Source: Actinomycetota bacterium (lineage in GTDB: Bacteria > Actinomycetota > Thermoleophilia > Gaiellales > Gaiellaceae). Taken from it: 63,279 nt of DNA. The stretch covers positions 1-63,279 of the forward strand of contig VAWH01000023.1 in the NCBI GenBank assembly GCA_005888315.1, in the 5' to 3' direction. Within the stretch, counting starts at the first letter, position 1. Each line of letters opens with the position of its first letter. Position numbers and translations under genes: made by a program. Below, piece after piece: positions 57,614-63,279 of the stretch. The notes under the pieces were generated by a model. That model was not told the DNA's origin. It was given only the letters and a program-made list of their open reading frames with translations, and ran no database searches.

Positions 57614-57802
57614 ATGGCAGTCCCGAAACGAAAAACGTCGAAGTCACGCCGCGACAAACGCCGCGCCCAGCACGGCATCTCGGCGCCGCGGCTGAGCCTC
57701 TGCCCGAGCTGCCACCAGCCGACGCGGCCGCACCAGATGTGCCCGACGTGCAAGACGTACCGCGGCCGCGAGATCGAGCCGCTTCGCCCGCTCGGTTCGT
57801 AA
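57614..57802 (+). CDS. rpmF: 50S ribosomal protein L32
   Basis: A 62-residue protein: MAVPKRKTSKSRRDKRRAQH, then LCPSCHQPTRPHQMCPTCKTYRGRE. The CxxC/CxxC pair is the zinc-binding form of L32. Position between yceD and plsX is the classical bacterial order. It ends 4 nt before plsX. Confidence 0.96.
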   Translation: MAVPKRKTSKSRRDKRRAQHGISAPRLSLCPSCHQPTRPHQMCPTCKTYRGREIEPLRPLGS

Positions 57803-57806
57803 ACGC

Positions 57807-58808
57807 ATGATTCGCGTCGCGGTCGACGCGATGGGAGGCGATCGAGCCCCTGACGAGATCGTCGCGGGCGCGCTCGAGGCGGCATCGTCAGAGATCGCAC
57901 CGTTGCTCGTTGGCCCCGCCGGGCTCGAAACCGGCGGGCTCGAGCTGATCGAGGCGCAGACGACGATCGCCATGGACGAGAAGCCGGGCGAGGCCGTCCG
58001 CGCCAAGCGCGACAGCTCGCTCGTCGTCGCGTGCCGGCTCGTCCGTGAGGGCCGAGCCGACGCCGCGGTCTCGGCCGGCAACACCGGCGCGATGCTTGCG
58101 GCCGCGCTGCTGGAGATCCGCCGCCTGCGCGGCGTGAACCGGCGCGCGATCGCGGTCGTTCTCCCGGCTAAGAGCGGCCCCTCGATTCTGATCGATTCCG
58201 GCGCGAACGCCGACGGCCGCGCCGAGCACCTGCGCCAGTTCGCGCACATGGGCTCGGTCTTCGCGGAGGAGATCCTCGGCATCGGCGATCCCGAGGTGCG
58301 GCTGCTTTCGATCGGGGAGGAGCCCGAGAAGGGCAGCCAGCTGATTCTGGAGGCCCATCGCCTTCTCGCGGAGGCGCCCGATCTCAACTTCAAGGGCAAT
58401 ACGGAGAGCCGCAACCTGCTCGAAGGCGCCGCGGACGTTGTCGTCTGCGACGGCTTCACGGGCAACATCGTCCTGAAGGCGCTCGAGGGAACGATCCGCA
58501 GCGTCCTGAACGCATTGCGCGAGGAGATCACGGCCAGCCGCCGCGCCAAGCTCGGCGCTCTGCTGATCCGTCCCGCCGCGCGCGGCCTGCGCGAGCGCCT
58601 CGATCCCGACACCTACGGCGGCGCCTACCTGCTCGGCCTACGAGGCCTGGCCGTGATCGCGCACGGCAACTCCGGCCGCCGCGCGATCGCCAACGCCATC
58701 CGGCTGGCCGCTCGCGGCGTCGAGCACGACGTGGTCGGGAGACTCCAAGAACGGCTTGAACAGAGCATGTTAGAGTCCGCGCGCTCTGACCCCGAACCGG
58801 CAAGGTAG
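57807..58808 (+). CDS. plsX: Phosphate acyltransferase PlsX
   Basis: Converts acyl-ACP to acyl-phosphate for PlsY. The 333-residue protein has [54 protein letters not shown]-type ([20 protein letters not shown]), [50 protein letters not shown] and [19 protein letters not shown]. It sits before acpP (5 nt gap), its acyl-donor carrier. PlsY is encoded at 19 kb. Confidence 0.95.
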   Translation: MIRVAVDAMGGDRAPDEIVAGALEAASSEIAPLLVGPAGLETGGLELIEAQTTIAMDEKPGEAVRAKRDSSLVVACRLVREGRADAAVSAGNTGAMLAAALLEIRRLRGVNRRAIAVVLPAKSGPSILIDSGANADGRAEHLRQFAHMGSVFAEEILGIGDPEVRLLSIGEEPEKGSQLILEAHRLLAEAPDLNFKGNTESRNLLEGAADVVVCDGFTGNIVLKALEGTIRSVLNALREEITASRRAKLGALLIRPAARGLRERLDPDTYGGAYLLGLRGLAVIAHGNSGRRAIANAIRLAARGVEHDVVGRLQERLEQSMLESARSDPEPAR

Positions 58809-58813
58809 GTGAG

Positions 58814-59059
58814 ATGGCAGCGACGCGAGAGGAAGTGTACGAGCGAGTGAAGGAAGTGCTGAGCGAGCAGCTCGGCGTCGACGAGAGCGAGATCAACGAG
58901 GAAGCCTCCTTCCAGGAAGATCTCGACGCCGACTCGCTCGATCTCGTCGAGCTGATCATGGAGCTCGAAGACCAGTTCGGGATCAAGATCTCCGACGAGG
59001 ACGCACAGAAGATCCAGACGGTCGGTCAGGCTGTCGACTACGTCTCCTCGCACCAGTAG
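58814..59059 (+). CDS. acpP: Acyl carrier protein
   Basis: An 81-residue acidic helical protein. The phosphopantetheine site is [10 protein letters not shown] with Ser41. [18 protein letters not shown] precedes and [23 protein letters not shown] follows, both typical. A GGTAGGTGAG ribosome site precedes ATG 58814, stronger than for most genes here. Upstream TAGAGT (about 58770) could be an additional -10. The rnc coding frame begins at or just after its stop. Confidence 0.96.
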   Translation: MAATREEVYERVKEVLSEQLGVDESEINEEASFQEDLDADSLDLVELIMELEDQFGIKISDEDAQKIQTVGQAVDYVSSHQ

Positions 59060-59078
59060 CCGCGGTCGGCTCGACCGC

Positions 59079-59732
59079 CTGATCGACGAGCTGCCCGAAG
59101 AGCGGCTCGACAAGGTCTTCACGCATTCCTCGTGGGCGCCCGACCGGGCGTCGTCGTACGAGCGGCTCGAGTTCCTCGGCGACAGCGTGCTCGAGCTGGC
59201 GATCGCCCGCGTGCTCTACGACGACTATCCCGACTTCTCCGAGGGCAGGCTCGCGAAGATCCGCTCGCACGTGGTCTCGCGGGCGAGCTGCGCCGTCGTT
59301 GCGCGCGAGCTCGACCTGGGTTCGCGGCTACAGGAGCGCGGCGGCGACCTGATTCCGGAAGAGGAGCTGCAGCGGCTGATGAAGAACCGCAACGTGCTCG
59401 CGGCGCTGCTCGAGGCTTCCCTCGCGGCGCTCTTCCTCCAGCACGGCTTCCACAAGATCGAGCAGGCGATCATCGAGGCCTTCGCGGGCCGCATCGAATA
59501 CGCCCTGACGACGCATGTCGACTACAAGACGGAGCTGCAAGAGGCGTTGGCCCGGCGAGGGAAGTCGGTCAGCTACTCGGTGCTGAACGCCGAGGGGGCG
59601 CCGCACGACCGCACCTTCACCTGCGCGGCGAACGTCGAGGGCGAGCAGGTGGGAGTCGGGAACGGGCGCTCGAAGAAGGCGGCCGAGCAGGCGGCGGCCA
59701 AAGAGGTGCTCGCGAAGCTGGGGATCACGTAG
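59079..59732 (+). CDS. rnc: Ribonuclease III; no standard start codon
   Basis: Cuts double-stranded rRNA precursors. The frame gives LIDELPEERLDKVFTHSSWA, then SYERLEFLGDSVLELAIARVL (the catalytic signature), GRLAKIRSHVVSRA, NVLAALLEASLAALFLQHG, and a dsRNA-binding domain from about residue 145 (DYKTELQEALARRGKSVSY ... NGRSKKAAEQAAAKEVLAKLG). The first ATG/GTG/TTG in frame is GTG 59187, but that would remove the FLGD active-site helix. Upstream in frame only CTG (59079 or 59031) or rarer codons exist. I provisionally start at CTG 59079, giving 217 residues; the true start is unresolved. acpP ends at 59059. Confidence 0.8.
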   Translation: MIDELPEERLDKVFTHSSWAPDRASSYERLEFLGDSVLELAIARVLYDDYPDFSEGRLAKIRSHVVSRASCAVVARELDLGSRLQERGGDLIPEEELQRLMKNRNVLAALLEASLAALFLQHGFHKIEQAIIEAFAGRIEYALTTHVDYKTELQEALARRGKSVSYSVLNAEGAPHDRTFTCAANVEGEQVGVGNGRSKKAAEQAAAKEVLAKLGIT

Positions 59733-59749
59733 TCATCCGCTCTCGTCGC

Positions 59750-59755
59750 TAGCGT
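59750..59755 (+). promoter_or_regulatory. Putative leaderless -10 element for smc
   Basis: TAGCGT lies 9 nt before GTG 59765. Confidence 0.45.
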
Positions 59756-59764
59756 TCGGCCGGC

Positions 59765-62245
59765 GTGCACCTGAGCGCGATCAAGCTGCGCGGCTTCAAG
59801 TCGTTCCCCGATCCGGTCGAGGTCCGCCTCGAGCGTGGCGTCGCCGTGGTCGTGGGGCCAAACGGATCGGGGAAGTCGAACGTCTCCGACGCGCTGCTCT
59901 GGGCGTCGGGCTCGCTTTCGCCTTCGGAGCTGCGCGCCGAGAAGCCCGACGACGTCCTGTTTGCCGGCGCCGCGGATCGTGCCGCGGCCGATTGGTGCGA
60001 GGTCGAGCTCCTGTTCGACAACGCCGACGGGCAGTTCTCGGAGCTCGACTTCAGCGAGATCGCGATCACGCGCCGCCTCCATCGCGGCGGGGAGGGCCAG
60101 TACCTGGTCAACAAGGCTGCGGTCCGGCGCACCGATCTCGTCGAGCTGCTCGCGGACGTCGGGCTTGGGGGCGGCCACAGCTCGGTGATCGGCCAGGGGC
60201 GGGTCGAGGAGATCCTCTCGTCGAAGCCGCACCAGCGGCGCGCGCTGCTCGAGGAGGCGGCGGGCCTCGGGAAGTTCAAGGCCCGCCGGCATCGTGCCGA
60301 GCTCAAGCTCGCGCGCGTCCAGGTGCAGGCCGAGCGCGCGCGGGATCTCGAAGCCGAGGTGCGAAAGCGGCTGCGCCCGCTGGCGCTGCAGGCGACTGCG
60401 GCCGAACGCGCGGAGAAGCTCAAGGACGAGATCGCCTCGGTCGAGGCAAGGATCGCCGAGCTCGAGCTGGAGCGGCTCACGCAGGCCGCCGCCGAGATCG
60501 AGGAGCGGCGCACGGCCGCCGCGCTGGCGCGCAAGAGCGCGAACGCGAAGCTCGACGAGTTGCTGGTCGAGCGCAACCGGGCCGAGGAGGAGCTCGCCGA
60601 CGCAGCCGGGAGGCGGGAGCAGGCGACCGCGGCGCTCTACCGGCTGCGCAGCGCGGCCGACCGCCTGGAGCTGCGGCGTGAGGCCGCTGAGGAGCTGGTC
60701 GAACGACTGCGGACGCAGCCGCTGCCGTTGCCGACTGTCGACGACGAGCGGCTGCGAACCACGCAGGAGCGGCTCGGGGCGGTCGAACGTGCCCTCGCCG
60801 AGCGGGAAGGACTGCCGCCGGCGGCACGGGCGCTCGCCGAGCGGGGCGCGACGCTTGCGCTTTCCGAGCTGCAGGTCGAACCCGGCCGAGAGCGTGCCGT
60901 TGCGGCGGCGCTCGGCCCGCGCGGGTCGGCGCTGCTTGCCGACGACGCCCACGCGGGGCTGGGGTTGCTCGAGCAGGCGCGCGCCGCGGGATTGGGGAAC
61001 CTGACAGTGCTTGTCGGGGCGCAGCCGGCCGAGCTCGTCGCGGGCTACTCGGTCGTCGCAAAGGAGGAGCTGCTGAGCTCGCCCGTTCCGGCCGTGACTG
61101 CTGAGGGCTTCGGCTACGACCCCGAGCGTGGCGAGCTGTGGTTCGCCGGCGAGACGGCCGAGGCCGTCTGGCTCGAGCTCGAGGCGCGCCGCCGCGCGCT
61201 GGCCGCCGCGGTCGAAAACCTGCGCTCGAATCCCCGCGCCGCTCCGCCCGCGGCCGATCCGCGGCTCGTCGCCGCCGGCGAGCGCCTCGTTCGCGCGCTC
61301 GCGGGAGCCGCCGCCGCGGGCCACAGGTTCGAGGCGCCGCTACGCGCACGCGTCGACGCGGGTGGCTCGCGAACCGGCGACGCGGCCGGTGCCCTGCGTG
61401 AGCTTGCGGCGCGCGAGGCCGAGCTCCGTCGCGGCGCCGCCGAGATCGGCGAGCGGGCGGCGGCGATTGACGTCGAGCTGGCGCGGCTGGAGGCCGAGCA
61501 GGCGGCGGCGCGCAGGCGACTCGAGGGGGCCGGCGCGGCATCGGCTGAGGGGGACGACCCCGACGCCCTCGCCGAGCGGCTCGCGCGCCTCGAGCGCAGG
61601 CGCGAGACGCTCGGCGCTGTGAACCCCTTTGCCAAGCAGGAGTACGAGGAAGAGAAGGAGCGGCTGGCCGAGCTCACGACCCAGCGCGAGGACCTCGAGC
61701 GGAGCCTCGCGGAGCTGGAGAAGCTGCGGAAGGAGCTGACCGAGACGGTCGAGCGCCGCTTCGAGGAGACGTTCGCCGCCGTGCAGGGGCACTTCGCCGA
61801 CGTCGCCGAGACGCTCTTCCCCGGCGGCGAGGGCCGTCTGCGGCTGAGCGAGCCGGACGAGGACGGTGCCGACGACGGTACGGAGCCAGGGGTCGAGATC
61901 GAGCTGCGCCCGGCCGGCAAGCGCGTGACCAAGCTCTCGCTTCTCTCGGGCGGCGAGAAGGCGCTTGGTGCGATCTCGTTTCTCTTCGCCCTCTTCCTCG
62001 CGCGTCCATGCCCGTTCTATCTGCTGGACGAGGTCGAAGCCGCGCTCGACGACACGAACATCGGCCGCTTCGTCGAGTTGCTGCGGCGCTACGCCGATCG
62101 GGCCCAGTTCATCGTGATCACGCACCAGAAGCGGACGATGGAGGCGGCAGACAGCCTCTACGGCGTCACGATGGGCGCCGACGGCGTCTCGCAGATCGTC
62201 TCGCGGCGCGTGCCGCGGGAAGCACCGCTCGCCGCAACCGGCTAA
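59765..62245 (+). CDS. smc: Chromosome condensin SMC, shortened coiled-coil form
   Basis: An 826-residue SMC protein. Head motifs are complete: Walker A GPNGSGKSNVSDA (31-43), GQGRVEEILSSKPHQRRALLEEAAGLGKFK, then at the end LSLLSGGEKALGAISFLFAL (signature) and PFYLLDEVEAALDDTNIGRFVELL (Walker B). Between them are an N-terminal coil (about 165-345), a hinge-like domain (about 355-475; AAALGPRGSALLADDAHAGLG) and a C-terminal coil. Usual bacterial SMC has about 1150-1190 residues, so each arm is shortened. No mutM separates it from rnc. ScpA and ScpB are encoded at 1.4-2.7 kb. Confidence 0.92.
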   Translation: MHLSAIKLRGFKSFPDPVEVRLERGVAVVVGPNGSGKSNVSDALLWASGSLSPSELRAEKPDDVLFAGAADRAAADWCEVELLFDNADGQFSELDFSEIAITRRLHRGGEGQYLVNKAAVRRTDLVELLADVGLGGGHSSVIGQGRVEEILSSKPHQRRALLEEAAGLGKFKARRHRAELKLARVQVQAERARDLEAEVRKRLRPLALQATAAERAEKLKDEIASVEARIAELELERLTQAAAEIEERRTAAALARKSANAKLDELLVERNRAEEELADAAGRREQATAALYRLRSAADRLELRREAAEELVERLRTQPLPLPTVDDERLRTTQERLGAVERALAEREGLPPAARALAERGATLALSELQVEPGRERAVAAALGPRGSALLADDAHAGLGLLEQARAAGLGNLTVLVGAQPAELVAGYSVVAKEELLSSPVPAVTAEGFGYDPERGELWFAGETAEAVWLELEARRRALAAAVENLRSNPRAAPPAADPRLVAAGERLVRALAGAAAAGHRFEAPLRARVDAGGSRTGDAAGALRELAAREAELRRGAAEIGERAAAIDVELARLEAEQAAARRRLEGAGAASAEGDDPDALAERLARLERRRETLGAVNPFAKQEYEEEKERLAELTTQREDLERSLAELEKLRKELTETVERRFEETFAAVQGHFADVAETLFPGGEGRLRLSEPDEDGADDGTEPGVEIELRPAGKRVTKLSLLSGGEKALGAISFLFALFLARPCPFYLLDEVEAALDDTNIGRFVELLRRYADRAQFIVITHQKRTMEAADSLYGVTMGADGVSQIVSRRVPREAPLAATG

Positions 62246-62253
62246 CGCGCGGC

Positions 62254-62259
62254 TAGCGT
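62254..62259 (+). promoter_or_regulatory. Putative leaderless -10 element for ftsY
   Basis: TAGCGT, the same hexamer as for smc, lies 8 nt before GTG 62268. Confidence 0.45.
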
Positions 62260-62267
62260 TCGCAGCC

Positions 62268-63218
62268 GTGGCGAGATCCTGGGCAGAGCTGCTCGGCGAC
62301 GCGGAGGGAGCCGAGGAAACCGACGCGGACCAAGCTGGCTTTTTCTCGCGCCTGCGCGACTCGCTCGGCAAGAGCCGTCGCGCCCTGACCGAACAAATCG
62401 CGGCAGCCACGTTCGATCCGGCCGACGAGGCGGCCTGGGAGCGGCTCGAAGAGGTGTTGATCGCCGCGGACGTCGGCGTCCCCTCGACGGCCGAGCTCGT
62501 GCGGCGCCTCGAGGCGAGGGGCGAGCTCGGCGACCTCAGCGAAGCGCTGGTCGAAGAGGCCGCGGCTCTCCTCGGAGAGCCGGGTCGGCTCGGTCTGGAC
62601 GGGCCGCCGAGCGTAATCCTGGTCGTCGGCGTCAACGGCACAGGCAAGACGACGACGATCGGCAAGCTCGCGCACCGCCTGCGCGAGCACGGGCGTTCGG
62701 TCGTGCTCGGCGCCGCGGACACGTTCCGGGCGGCCGCGGAAGAGCAGCTCGAGATCTGGGCCGAGCGCGCGGGAGCGGACTTCGTCGGCGGCGAGCGCGG
62801 CGGCGATCCGGCCGCGGTCGCCTACGACGCGATCGAGACGGCTAGCGAGCGCGGCCGCGACGTGGTGGTCGTCGACACCGCCGGGCGGCTGCACACGCAA
62901 GCGAACCTGATGGAGGAGCTGGCGAAGGTGCGCCGCGTGATCGCGCAGAAGCTCGAGGGCGCGCCGCACGAGACGCTGCTCGTCGTCGACGCCACCACCG
63001 GTCAGAACGGCGTCCAGCAGGCACGCCTGTTCGGCGAGGCGGTCGGCGTCACCGGCGTCACACTGACGAAGCTCGACGGGTCCGCCAAGGGCGGCGTCGC
63101 GATCGCGATCGCGCACGAGCTCGGGTTGCCTGTCAAGCTCGTCGGTGTCGGCGAAGCGCTCGACGATCTGCGCCCATTCGATCCTCAGGATTTCGCGCGC
63201 GCTCTGATCCAAGCCTGA
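62268..63218 (+). CDS. ftsY: Signal recognition particle receptor FtsY
   Basis: The SRP receptor GTPase at the membrane. The 316-residue protein has a short acidic start (AEGAEETDAD), an amphipathic FFSRLRDSLGKSRRAL membrane-targeting segment, the N domain, and a G domain with GVNGTGKTTTIGKLA (121-135), AADTFRAAAEEQLEIW, VVVDTAGRLHTQANLMEEL, VVDATTGQNGVQQARLF, TKLDGSAKGGVAIAIAHEL and GVGEALDDLRPFDP. The A domain is minimal compared with E. coli FtsY (497 residues), as usual outside Proteobacteria. Confidence 0.96.
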   Translation: MARSWAELLGDAEGAEETDADQAGFFSRLRDSLGKSRRALTEQIAAATFDPADEAAWERLEEVLIAADVGVPSTAELVRRLEARGELGDLSEALVEEAAALLGEPGRLGLDGPPSVILVVGVNGTGKTTTIGKLAHRLREHGRSVVLGAADTFRAAAEEQLEIWAERAGADFVGGERGGDPAAVAYDAIETASERGRDVVVVDTAGRLHTQANLMEELAKVRRVIAQKLEGAPHETLLVVDATTGQNGVQQARLFGEAVGVTGVTLTKLDGSAKGGVAIAIAHELGLPVKLVGVGEALDDLRPFDPQDFARALIQA

Positions 63219-63279
63219 GCGGCGACACGAGGCGTCTTCCGGCCCTCACGTCGTCAGCATGACCGTCTCGCCCCAGACG
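63219..63279. other. Right-edge sequence, possible 3' end of a minus-strand gene
   Basis: The last 34 nt read on the minus strand as VWGETVMLTT followed by a stop (63246-63248), which could be the C-terminus of a gene entering from the right. On the plus strand ATG 63259 opens a frame of only seven codons. Neither can be identified. Confidence 0.25.

Noticed and set aside
59132-59752. Alternative 206-codon frame over rnc
   Set aside because: Arg/Ala/Gly-rich shadow; the RNase III catalytic and dsRNA-binding motifs are all in the other frame.

Overview
The window is a compact, very high-GC bacterial chromosome segment with frequent GTG/TTG starts and many 1-22 nt gene overlaps. It carries a Mycobacterium-like order (sepIVA-like gene, yceD, rnc, smc, ftsY), four-cysteine L28, and DUF3352, DUF3237 and SCO4226-like families. 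I infer an actinobacterium, most likely a deep-branching class such as Thermoleophilia; species is not determinable by eye. No rRNA, tRNA, CRISPR array, prophage or complete insertion sequence is visible.

Layout. 0.2-2.7 kb: a small gene with an in-frame TAG, lgt, scpA-scpB. 2.7-9 kb: a PLP decarboxylase, a GYD protein, a pseudouridine synthase and two secreted phosphatase-like proteins. 9-18.9 kb: trpS divergent from a split DAHP synthase, a cyclase/AAA sensor, then tyrA-aroA-cmk-der-aldo/keto reductase, each start overlapping the previous stop. 18.9-32.3 kb (minus strand): a glycerol and glycerophospholipid block (glpF, dhaK, dhaL, glpK, glpA, glpB, glpC, a DhaM-HPr-EI fusion, pgsA, an epimerase, plsY). 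32.3-39 kb: a tiny acidic protein with a conserved hypothetical, tandem DUF3352 lipoproteins, metK, and a DtxR-family regulator divergent from a ZIP transporter across a palindromic operator. 39-48.6 kb: priA, def, fmt, rsmB, rpe and the riboflavin genes. 48.6-54.9 kb: rpmB, an Asp23 protein, FakA, a lone receiver domain, FakB, recG, rsmD. 54.9-63.2 kb: coaD, a Pro-Glu protein, a SepIVA-like protein, a nitroreductase, yceD, rpmF, plsX, acpP, rnc, a short smc, ftsY.

How it works together. Glycerol entering through GlpF can be phosphorylated by GlpK and oxidised by GlpABC, while DhaKL with DhaM handles dihydroxyacetone at the expense of PEP. The resulting glycerol-3-phosphate/DHAP pool also feeds PlsY and PgsA downstream on the same strand, and PlsX-AcpP lies at the right end. 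ScpAB and SMC, at opposite ends, form one condensin. FakA/FakB could return exogenous fatty acids to PlsX/PlsY.

Recurring themes. A TAnnnT hexamer lies 6-12 nt before about twenty start codons, which suggests widespread leaderless transcription. Two dispersed palindromic repeat families occupy intergenic gaps, and one copy encodes the tail of RsmD. Four conserved genes carry lesions: in-frame TAG in the small gene, in-frame TGA in glpA, a frame break in DAHP synthase, and no standard start in rnc. These could be real or could be draft-sequence errors, and reads would be needed to decide.
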